Part shown: in pieces, positions 17,987-26,100 of the stretch
How the letters are laid out: each line of letters starts with the position of its first letter
Numbering within the stretch: position 1 is the stretch's first letter
Source of the DNA: Limnohabitans sp. Jir72
GTDB taxonomy: Bacteria; Pseudomonadota; Gammaproteobacteria; Burkholderiales; Burkholderiaceae_C
DNA length: 64,000 nt
NCBI RefSeq assembly: GCF_003063575.1
Contig: NZ_NESC01000001.1
Location: forward strand, 591,441 to 655,440
Direction of reading: 5' to 3'
Translations under genes and position numbers: made by a program
Notes under the pieces: generated by a model
Databases searched by the model: none
What the model saw: the letters and a program-made list of their open reading frames with translations, nothing else
Told to the model about the DNA's origin: nothing

Positions 17987-18538
17987 ATGAAAAACCACCC
18001 ATACATCCCAACAGCCATCTTGTGCCTGAGCCTGCTGACACTGACGGGTGCGCACGCCCAGACGCTGAGCAAAACCGAGTACAAGGCCAGTAAATCGCGC
18101 ATCAGCGCAGAGTACAAAACCGAAAAAATGGCTTGCAATTCGCAGGCGGGCAATGCCAAGGACATCTGCGAAGAAGAAGCCAAAGGCAAAGAAAAAGTAG
18201 CACGCGCCGAACTGGAGTACAGCTTCACAGGCAAACCCGCCGACCGCAATCATGTGTTGGTCACCAAGGCCAAAGCGGCATACGAGGTGGCCAAAGAACG
18301 CTGTGACGATCAGGCGGGCAACGCCAAAAACGTGTGCATCGAAGAAGCCAAGGCGGCCGAAAAGAAAGCCTTGGCCAACGCCAAGATGAATAAAGACATA
18401 GGCGATGCCAAAAAAGACGCCGCGACAGAAAAGTTGGACGCTGACTACAAAGTGGCACACGAAAAGTGCGAGGCCCAAGCAGGCGATGCCAAAGCCAGCT
18501 GCATTGCTGACGCCAAAACCAAGTTCGGCAAACACTGA
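17987..18538 (+). CDS. Exported protein with three C-x10-C repeats, unknown function
   Basis: A 183-residue exported protein with signal peptide MKNHPYIPTAILCLSLLTLT ending near AHAQ. The mature protein is Lys/Ala/Glu-rich and built of three similar units, each with a cysteine pair: CNSQAGNAKDIC, CDDQAGNAKNVC and CEAQAGDAKASC. Each is preceded by Y(K/E)xx and followed by a charged helix. The constant ten-residue cysteine spacing suggests helical hairpins closed by disulfides in the periplasm. I know of no assigned function. It is divergent from marR and monocistronic. Confidence 0.75.
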   Translation: MKNHPYIPTAILCLSLLTLTGAHAQTLSKTEYKASKSRISAEYKTEKMACNSQAGNAKDICEEEAKGKEKVARAELEYSFTGKPADRNHVLVTKAKAAYEVAKERCDDQAGNAKNVCIEEAKAAEKKALANAKMNKDIGDAKKDAATEKLDADYKVAHEKCEAQAGDAKASCIADAKTKFGKH

Positions 18539-18668
18539 GTCACGACCCCAGTCTCACGGGCCAGAGGCACAAAGTGCCTTTGCGCCCTGCAGTCGATTCA
18601 GATTTCGCTGACCGGGCCGGTCATGCCCAATTTGATCGGCGACAATCGAGACTCTGACCGTGAACACC

Positions 18669-19934
18669 ATGCAAGCCAAGACCCCCCCATTTTTGACGCT
18701 CCTCTTCGCCATCGCCGCTGGCGCTTTGATCCCCGCCTCGGCCGCCTTCGCTGCCAGCCACAAACCCGCCAAGCCTGCCGAGCATCAAAAGGCCTCCTCC
18801 AACAAGAAGGCCGCTGCTGCTGCCAATGCACTGCCCCCCTTGGCGGCCGAGGCCGCTTTGGCAGACAACGCCCCGGCACTCTCCGCCAAAGCCTGGCTGC
18901 TGATGGACTACGACTCCGGCCAAGTGCTCGCCTCGGCCAACGCCGACGAAGCCCTGCCACCGGCCTCGCTCACCAAGATGATGACCAGCTACATCGTCGA
19001 GCAGGCCCTGCGCACGGGCAAGCTCAAGCCCACCGACCTGGTTTCGGTCAGCCAAAACGCCTGGTGCCGAGGCTCTAGCACCGAGTCGTGCATGTACCTG
19101 CCACTCAACGGTCAGGCCACCGTCATTGACATCTTGCGCGGCATCATCATCCAGTCAGGCAACGACGCCTCCAAAGCAATTGCCGAGCACATGGCCGGCT
19201 CCGAAGCGGGCTTTGCCAAGCTGATGAACGCCGAAGCTCAGCGCCTGGGCATGACGCACACACATTTCGTCAACCCCACAGGCCTGCCCGACCCGACGCA
19301 CAAATCGTCTGCGCGCGACCTCGCCATTCTGGCGCGCGCCATCATCGGGGGCAGCGCAGACTATTACCCGCTCTATGCGGAACGCGAATTCAAGTACAAC
19401 GGCATCAAGCAAGGCAACCGCAATGCCCTGCTCTACACCGATCCCAGCGTGGATGGCTTAAAGACAGGCCACACCGATGAAGCCGGTTACTGCTTGGTCA
19501 CCTCCTCCAAGCGCAACGACATGCGCCTGATCACGGTCATCCTCAACACCAACAGCCCCCAAGCACGCGCTGACCAGACCCGCACCATGCTGGGCTGGGG
19601 ATTTGGCAACTTTGAAAAAACCACCCCGATTCAAGCCAACACTGTCGTCACGACAGCCAAGGTCCGCTTCGGCAAAGCAGCCACCGTTGCCGCAGGCTTG
19701 GGCGCACCGTGGCTCTTGACCGTGCCACGCGGGCAACAACAAGTGCAAACGACAGTGGAACTCACACCAGGCCTGGAAGCGCCTGTGGCAAAAGGTGCAG
19801 TGATCGGCAAAGTGATCGCCTCTGCCAACGGCAAACCCGTGGGCGAAGCGCCACTGGTGGCTCAAGCCGAGGTGGAACGCGCAGGCTTGCTGCTGCGCGG
19901 CTGGCAGCATGTGACGCAGTTGTTTGGCCAATAA
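18669..19934 (+). CDS. dacC: D-alanyl-D-alanine carboxypeptidase (PBP5/6 type)
   Basis: A 421-residue low-molecular-weight penicillin-binding protein trimming the terminal D-Ala of peptidoglycan in the periplasm. Signal peptide MQAKTPPFLTLLFAIAAGAL. The active-site trio is visible: SLTK (nucleophile Ser), SGN, and KTG in DGLKTGHTDEAG. A C-terminal PBP5_C beta domain and an amphipathic anchor-like end (AGLLLRGWQHVTQLFGQ) follow. It has a longer Ala/Lys linker after the signal than E. coli DacA. A GTG at 18660 is an alternative start. A terminator follows. Confidence 0.93.
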   Translation: MQAKTPPFLTLLFAIAAGALIPASAAFAASHKPAKPAEHQKASSNKKAAAAANALPPLAAEAALADNAPALSAKAWLLMDYDSGQVLASANADEALPPASLTKMMTSYIVEQALRTGKLKPTDLVSVSQNAWCRGSSTESCMYLPLNGQATVIDILRGIIIQSGNDASKAIAEHMAGSEAGFAKLMNAEAQRLGMTHTHFVNPTGLPDPTHKSSARDLAILARAIIGGSADYYPLYAEREFKYNGIKQGNRNALLYTDPSVDGLKTGHTDEAGYCLVTSSKRNDMRLITVILNTNSPQARADQTRTMLGWGFGNFEKTTPIQANTVVTTAKVRFGKAATVAAGLGAPWLLTVPRGQQQVQTTVELTPGLEAPVAKGAVIGKVIASANGKPVGEAPLVAQAEVERAGLLLRGWQHVTQLFGQ

Positions 19935-19970
19935 GCGTCAACCAGGCCTGCCCTACAAACATCAGTCACC

Positions 19971-19993
19971 AAGGCACCTGCGGGTGCCTTTTT
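19971..19993 (+). terminator. Rho-independent terminator after dacC
   Basis: AAGGCACC and GGTGCCTT form an 8-bp stem with a TGCG loop, followed by five T residues ending at 19993. It separates dacC from the converging ycaO gene. Confidence 0.85.
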
Positions 19994-20046
19994 CATGGGC
20001 AGGCATCTGCAGACACCCTGCAAGGGCAGCTGCCCTCTTGGCGGGT

Positions 20047-22257
20047 TTAAACCAAGGCCTGCTTCGCCGCCACACGCGCCCGCGCCGCGTGCAGTTTTTT
20101 GTAGCTGTCAAGCAAGCGCTGGTGGCGGTCCAAGCCCTCCAGCTGCAAGCTGGTGGGCGTGAGGCCATGAAAGCGCACGCTGCCGTCCACCGAGCCGGTG
20201 GCCGCATCCATGCGCTCGTTGCCAAACATGCGCCGGAAATTCACCACGTAGTCTTCCAACGCCAACTCGTCATCCAGCGTGACTTCCAGCACCACATTCA
20301 GGGCTTGGTAAAACAAGCGGCGCTCCACCGTGTTGTCGTTGTATTGCAAGAAAGCGCCCACCAGCTCATGCGCCTCTTCCAGCTGCTGCAACGCCAAGTG
20401 AATCAAGAGCTTGAGCTCCATCACCGTCAACTGGCCCCACACCGTGTTGTCGTCAAACTCGATGCCGATCAGGGTGGCGATGTCCAGGTAATCGTCGAGC
20501 TCGTTGTTCTCCAAACGGTCGAGCAAGGCCTCCAAGGCTTCATCGTCCAAGCGGTGCAGGTTGAGCACATCGGCACGGAACAAGAGCGCTTTGTTGGTGT
20601 TGTCCCAGATCAAGTCGTCGATCGGGTACACCTCAGAATAGCCCGGCACCAAGATGCGGCAGGCGGTGGCGCCCAGTTGGTCGTGCACCGCCACATAGGC
20701 TTCTTTGCCCATGGCCTGCAAGATGCCGAACAGCTTGGCGGCCTCTTGGGCGGTGGCGTCGTGCCCTTGCGAAGAAAAATCCCACTCCACAAACTCGTGG
20801 TCGGCTTGGGCGCTGAAAAACCGCCACGACACGATGCCGCTGGAGTCAATGAAGTGCTCTACAAAATTATTGGGCTCAGTCACCGCGTTGCTGATGAAGG
20901 TGGGCGCGGGCAAGTCATTCAGGCCCTCAAAACTGCGGCCCTGCAGCAGCTCGGTCAGGCTGCGCTCGAGTGCCACCTCCAAGCGCGGGTGTGCGCCAAA
21001 AGAAGCGAACACACCGCCCGTGCGCGGGTTCATCAGGGTCACGCACATCACTGGGTACACACCACCGAGCGACGCGTCTTTGACCAAGACCGGGAAGCCC
21101 TGCGCCTCCAAAGCCTCGATGCCGGCCACGATGCCGGGGTACTTCGCGAGCACGGCTGGCGGTACATCGGGCAAAGCCATCTCGCCTTCCAAGATCTCGC
21201 GCTTGACGGCCCGCTCAAAAATTTCTGACAGGCACTGCACCTGCGCTTCGACCAGCGTGTTGCCCGCGCTCATGCCGTTGCTCACGAACAGGTTTTCCAC
21301 CAAGTTGGACGGAAAGTAGACCACCTCACCGTCGGACTGGCGCACATAGGGCAGCGCACAAATGCCGCGCTCGGTGTTGCCCGAGTTGGTGTCGAACAGG
21401 TGCGATGCCTTGAGCTCGCCGTCGGGGTTGTAAACGCTCAGGCAATGCTTGTCCAACAAGCCCTTGGGCAGCGCGTCGCGCTTGCCGGGCTGGAACCAGC
21501 GCTCGCGGGGGTCGTGCACAAAGTCGGCCTGCGCAATGTCTTCGCCAAAAAACACGCCTGCATAAAAGTGGTTGTTGTTCAGGCGCTCGATGTATTCACC
21601 CAACGCCGAGGCCAAGGCACTCTCTTTGGTCGAGCCCTTGCCGTTGGTGAAGCACATGGGCGAATGCGCGTCGCGGATGTGCAGCGACCAGACGTTGGGC
21701 ACCAAATTGCGCCAAGACGCGATCTCGATCTTGATGCCCAAGTTGGCCAAGACCGCGGTCATGTTGGCGATGGTCTGCTCCAGTGGCAAGTCCTTGCCCG
21801 CAATAAAGGTCTGCGCCTGCGCATCAGGGCTCAGGGTGAGTAAGGCCTGTGCGTCAGCGTCCAGGTTGTCCACCGCCTCAACGATGAAAGTGGGCCCCGC
21901 TTGAATCGCCTTTTTGACCGTGCAACGATCGATAGACCGCAAAATTCCCAAGCGGTCTTTGTCGGACATGTCGGCCGGCAACTCCACCTGGATCTTGATG
22001 GTCTGCAGGTAGCGGTTGTCGGGGTCCACGATGTTGTTTTGCGACAGGCGAATGTGCTCGGTCGAGATGTTGCGCGTCTGGCAATACAACTTCACAAAAT
22101 ACGCGGCACACAAAGCCGACGACGCCAAAAAGTAATCAAACGGTCCCGGCGCCGAGCCATCGCCCTTGTAGCGAATGGGCTGATCGGCCAGCACGGTGAA
22201 GTCGTCAAACTTGGCCTCCAGGCGCAGTTTGTCGAGAAAGTTGACTTTGATTTCCAT
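20047..22257 (-). CDS. ycaO: OsmC-YcaO fusion protein
   Basis: A 736-residue protein. Residues about 1-135 are an OsmC-type domain (FDDFTVLADQPIRYKGDGSA and FLASSALCAAYFVKLYC, carrying the resolving-type cysteines). Residues about 190-560 are a YcaO ATP-dependent cyclodehydratase-like domain (KGSTKESALASALGEYIERL, GMSAGNTLVEAQVQCLSEIFE). A helical C-terminal domain follows, as in E. coli YcaO. E. coli YcaO helps RimO methylthiolate ribosomal protein S12. The start at 22257 (MEIKVNFLDKLRLEAKFDDF) is chosen because it begins the OsmC strand. No azole-peptide precursor is seen next to it, so the housekeeping role is most likely. Confidence 0.88.
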   Translation of the reverse strand: MEIKVNFLDKLRLEAKFDDFTVLADQPIRYKGDGSAPGPFDYFLASSALCAAYFVKLYCQTRNISTEHIRLSQNNIVDPDNRYLQTIKIQVELPADMSDKDRLGILRSIDRCTVKKAIQAGPTFIVEAVDNLDADAQALLTLSPDAQAQTFIAGKDLPLEQTIANMTAVLANLGIKIEIASWRNLVPNVWSLHIRDAHSPMCFTNGKGSTKESALASALGEYIERLNNNHFYAGVFFGEDIAQADFVHDPRERWFQPGKRDALPKGLLDKHCLSVYNPDGELKASHLFDTNSGNTERGICALPYVRQSDGEVVYFPSNLVENLFVSNGMSAGNTLVEAQVQCLSEIFERAVKREILEGEMALPDVPPAVLAKYPGIVAGIEALEAQGFPVLVKDASLGGVYPVMCVTLMNPRTGGVFASFGAHPRLEVALERSLTELLQGRSFEGLNDLPAPTFISNAVTEPNNFVEHFIDSSGIVSWRFFSAQADHEFVEWDFSSQGHDATAQEAAKLFGILQAMGKEAYVAVHDQLGATACRILVPGYSEVYPIDDLIWDNTNKALLFRADVLNLHRLDDEALEALLDRLENNELDDYLDIATLIGIEFDDNTVWGQLTVMELKLLIHLALQQLEEAHELVGAFLQYNDNTVERRLFYQALNVVLEVTLDDELALEDYVVNFRRMFGNERMDAATGSVDGSVRFHGLTPTSLQLEGLDRHQRLLDSYKKLHAARARVAAKQALV

Positions 22258-22450
22258 GCGGTGGTTCCTAGGAATGGATGCGCCCCAGCGGTCGACTATC
22301 AGTCGATCAGCGGCTGGGTAGGTGAACAAAAGGTATGTAGGTTTACTGAACGGGGCAGCCCGGCAGTTTTCATCCTTGACCTTGTCGAATTCCCGGATAT
22401 AGCACGATCCAGAACAATCAATAAGTCGGTCTCAGGGGTCAAGGATTCAC

Positions 22451-22759
22451 TCATGCCACTGCCAATGGCCGCACATCTTTCAAACTGTCTTTCATTTGAA
22501 TCTGCGCCACTTTCAGGTCATAAGCAGATTGCAGGTTGAGCCAATATTGCGGCGTTTGACCCAAGGCACGACCAAGGCGCAGAGCCAACTCGGCTGTAAC
22601 AGGGCGATCGCCTTTGAGTAAATGCGATACACGCATGGCGGATACCCCAATGGCTTCGGCGAATGCAGCTTGGGTCATGGCCAGTTCTTCCAGTGTCTCG
22701 TGCAAGAACTCGCCTGGGTGGATGGCAGGCAGACCATCCACAGGATTTTTGGCAGTCAT
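22451..22759 (-). CDS. higA: HigA-family antitoxin, XRE-type helix-turn-helix
   Basis: A 102-residue protein beginning MTAKNPVDGLPAIHPGEFLH; GAGGAG lies 8 nt before this ATG, overlapping the toxin stop codon. The helix-turn-helix is MTQAAFAEAIGVSAMRVSHL. The tail GQTPQYWLNLQSAYDL is diagnostic for HigA/VapI antitoxins. It should bind HigB and repress the operon. Gene order toxin-first is normal for higBA. Confidence 0.93.
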   Translation of the reverse strand: MTAKNPVDGLPAIHPGEFLHETLEELAMTQAAFAEAIGVSAMRVSHLLKGDRPVTAELALRLGRALGQTPQYWLNLQSAYDLKVAQIQMKDSLKDVRPLAVA

Positions 22760-22771
22760 CTTCATCACTCC

Positions 22772-23053
22772 TCAGTGGTAATCCACAATTTCAACGTCAT
22801 GCGCATGCCCATGCTCAAACCGAAAGCACAAACGCCAGCGGTCGTTGACACGAACGCTCCATTTACCGACAAGGTCACCCGTCAACGCCTCCAAGCGGTT
22901 GGAAGGCGGCATGCGCAAGTCATCCACTTCAACCGCCGCGTGAAGCTGCAAGAGGCGCATCACGGCTCGCTTGAGGATCTCAGGTGGCAGACGGCGCGAT
23001 TTGCCCGTCGCAAACAGACGCTCAGTTTCGTCGCTGGCAAAGCTTTCGATCAT
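22772..23053 (-). CDS. higB: HigB-family RelE/ParE-fold toxin
   Basis: A 93-residue protein matching HigB, a ribosome-dependent mRNA endonuclease. It starts MIESFASDETERLFATGKSR and ends with the conserved beta strands VRVNDRWRLCFRFEHGHAHD. It is first in the operon, with higA translation beginning 12 nt after its stop. A near-perfect inverted repeat overlapping a TATAAA-like box lies 8 bp upstream. The system is small and self-contained between ycaO and hrpA. Confidence 0.92.
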   Translation of the reverse strand: MIESFASDETERLFATGKSRRLPPEILKRAVMRLLQLHAAVEVDDLRMPPSNRLEALTGDLVGKWSVRVNDRWRLCFRFEHGHAHDVEIVDYH

Positions 23054-23060
23054 GTCGCCA

Positions 23061-23081
23061 TTATAAACAATTTGTTTATAA
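23061..23081. promoter_or_regulatory. higBA operator palindrome
   Basis: TTATAAACAA and TTGTTTATAA form perfect 10-bp arms around a single T. The palindrome lies 8-28 bp upstream of the higB start codon and contains AT-rich boxes that could be the -10 element. A HigA dimer would be expected to bind here. Confidence 0.7.
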
Positions 23082-23120
23082 ATAGCATTCCGCGTTGAAT
23101 ATCAAGGCAAAGATGACGCC

Positions 23121-26100
23121 TCAATGGTTCAATTGCCCCCAAGCCTTCTCCAGCCGCTTGATGCTGACCGGCTGCGGGGTGCGCAGTTCTTGCGCAAAGA
23201 AGCTCACGCGCAGCTCTTCGAGTAGCCAGCGGAACTCCAGCATGCGGGCGTCTTGCGCGCCTTTGCGTTCGGCCACCAGGCGCCAGTAGCGTTGTTCTTG
23301 GGGTTTGAGCTCAGCCAAGCGCTGGGCGTCGCGGGCGGGGTCGGCGCGGTATTTGTCCAGGCGCAGGGTGATGGCCTTGAGGTAGCGGGCGTAATGCTGC
23401 AACTGCGGCCAGGGGGTGGCGGCCATGAAGTTTTTGGGCATCAGGCGTTGCAGTTGCTGCGTGCAGTCTACCGTCGCGTCGGGGGCGTTTTTGGTGTCCT
23501 TGATCTTGCGGGTGGCTGCGCCAAACTCCAGCAAGATGGTGCCTGCCAGCCGGGCCACTTCGTTGGCGATCAGGGTCAGGCGGCCCCGGCCCTCGTCGAT
23601 GCGGCGCTTGAATGTGGCCTCATCGTTGGGCAGCGGGTCGAGCAAGAAGGCGCGGTCCAGGGCTACATCGATGATCTGGGTTTTCAACTCGTCGGCGGTG
23701 CCCAGCGGCATGTAGGCCACGGCCATTTTTTGCAGGTCGGGGATGTTTTTCTCAAGGTATTTGAGCGCGTCTTTGATCTGCAGCGCAAACAGGCGGCGCA
23801 GGCCCGCTCGGTTTTTGCTGGCGGCCACTTCGGGTTCGTCAAACACTTCGATGGTGACGGCGTCTTGCACGTCCACCAGCGCGGGGAAGCCAATCAAGGT
23901 CTGGCCGCCTTTGCTGATTTCCATCAGCTCCGGCAGTTCACCAAAGGTCCAGACGGTGTAGCGCTGGGGGGCGATGGGCTGGGGGGTGGCTGGCTTTTCC
24001 CCTCGGGCTGAGGTGTTGCGTCCGACCGCATCGCGCTGAGGCAAATGGGGGTCTGACCCCGATTTTTTGGTGTCCCCCTTGTTTGGGGGTTCAGAGGCAG
24101 AAGCAGGCGCTGCCGCCACCTTCAGCTGCGCAAGTGCCTGGAATGCACCCCGCGCTTTGGCACCCAGCTCGCCTTTGAGCGCCCCCAGATTGCGGCCCAT
24201 GCCCAGCTGGCGGCCGTGCTCGTCCACCACCAGCAGGTTCATGAACAAATGCGGGCTGAGCATCTCGTGTTTGAAGTCGGTGCGCTTGACGTCCAAGCTG
24301 GTTTCGTCGCGCACTTTTTTGAGCAGCACGTCGGTGAGCGACCCACTGCCAAACAATTCGGGCACCGACAGCTCGGCGGCCAAGCGGGTGGCCGATTCGG
24401 GCAGCGGCACGAAGCGGCTGCGCGGGCGTTGCGGCAGGCTTTTGAGCAGGGCCTGGATCTTGTCTTTGAGCAGGCCGGGCACCAGCCATTCACAGCGGTC
24501 TTCGCTGACCTGGTTCAGCACAAACAAAGGCACCGTCACGGTGACACCGTCGCGGGCATCACCCGGCTCGTGCAAATACGTGGCTTGGCAGTCGGTGCCG
24601 CCCAGTCGGATGTGTTTGGGGAAGGCCTGCGTGGTGATGCCTGCGGCTTCGTGGCGCATCAGCTCTTCGCGGGTCAGCAACAGCAGGCGTGGCTGCTTGG
24701 CGCTCTCGGTGCGGTACCAGTTCTCCAGCAGGCGGCCGCTGCACACGTCGGCGGGCAGTTGCTGGTCATAAAAAGCGTAGATCAGCTCGTCGTCCACCAA
24801 CACGTCTTGGCGGCGCGACTTGTGTTCCAGCTCTTCGACCTTGGCGATCATCTTGTGGTTAGCGGCCAGGAACGGCAGCTTGGTTTCCCACTGGTCGCCC
24901 ACCAGCGCTTCGCGGATGAAAATCTCGCGTGCCCCATGCAGGTCCACCCGGCTGTAGGGCGTGCGGCGGCCGCTGTAGACCACCAGGCCGTAAAGCGTGG
25001 CCCGCTCCAGCGCCACCACTTCGGCCGATTTCTTTTCCCAATGCGGGTCGAGCAGTTGCTTCTTGAGCAGGTGCGCGCCGACCTGCTCAAGCCACTGCGG
25101 CTCAATCGCGGCAATGCCCCGGCCAAACAGGCGCGTGGTCTCCACCAGCTCGGCCACCACGATCCAGCGACCCGGTTTTTTGCTCAGGTGCGCGCCGGGG
25201 TGTTTGTGAAACTTGATGCCGCGCGCGCCGAGATAGGCCTCTTCGTCTTCGAGTTTGTAGCCCACGTTGCCCAGCAGACCCGCCAGCATGGACAGGTGCA
25301 ACTGCTCATACGTGGCAGGCTGGGTGTTGATGCGCCACTTGTGTTCGGCCACCACGGTGAGCAGCTGGGTGTGCGTGTCGCGCCACTCGCGCACACGGCG
25401 AATGTTGATGAAGTTCTGGCGCAGCAGTTGCTCGTATTGGCGGTTGCTCAGCTTGTGCTGCGGAGCTTCTTGCGCCGCCATCTGCCGCCCTTTAATTGGC
25501 ATAATTGGCATAATTGGGGTCAGATCCCGATTATTTGCACCCTGTGACGCAGGCGAATTTAATTGGGATCTGACCCCGATTGTTTTGGTGGGTCCGCCTC
25601 GGGCGTCGTGAATCCATTTCCACAGCTTCAGATAGCCGGTGAACTCGCTTTTGTCGTCGTCGAACTTGGCGTGTTGCTGGTCGGCTTGGGCCTGCAAGTC
25701 CATGGGGCGGTCGCGCACGTCTTGCACGCTCATGGCGCTGGCAATGACCAGCACTTCCTCCAGGGCGTTGCGGCCACGCGCTTCCAAAATCATGCGGCCC
25801 ACGCGGGGGTCGAGCGGCAGGCGGGCCAGCTCTTGGCCAATGGGGGTCAGCTCGTTGTCGTCATCCACCGCGCCCAGCTCGGCCAGCAATTGGTAGCCGT
25901 CGGTGATGGCACGTTTGGAGGGCGCTTCGATGAACGGAAAGTCTTCCACCACACCCAGGTGCAGCGACTTCATGCGCAAGATCACGCCTGCCAAAGACGA
26001 GCGCAAAATTTCCGGATCCGTGAAGCGCGGGCGGCCTGCAAAGTCTTTGTCGTCGTAAAGCCGGATGCAAATGCCATTGGCCACGCGGCCGCAGCGGCCC

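Noticed and set aside
20047..22257. An azole-modified peptide (RiPP) cluster because of the YcaO domain.
   Set aside because: No precursor peptide, dehydrogenase or transporter is next to it, and the domain order matches the S12-related YcaO type.
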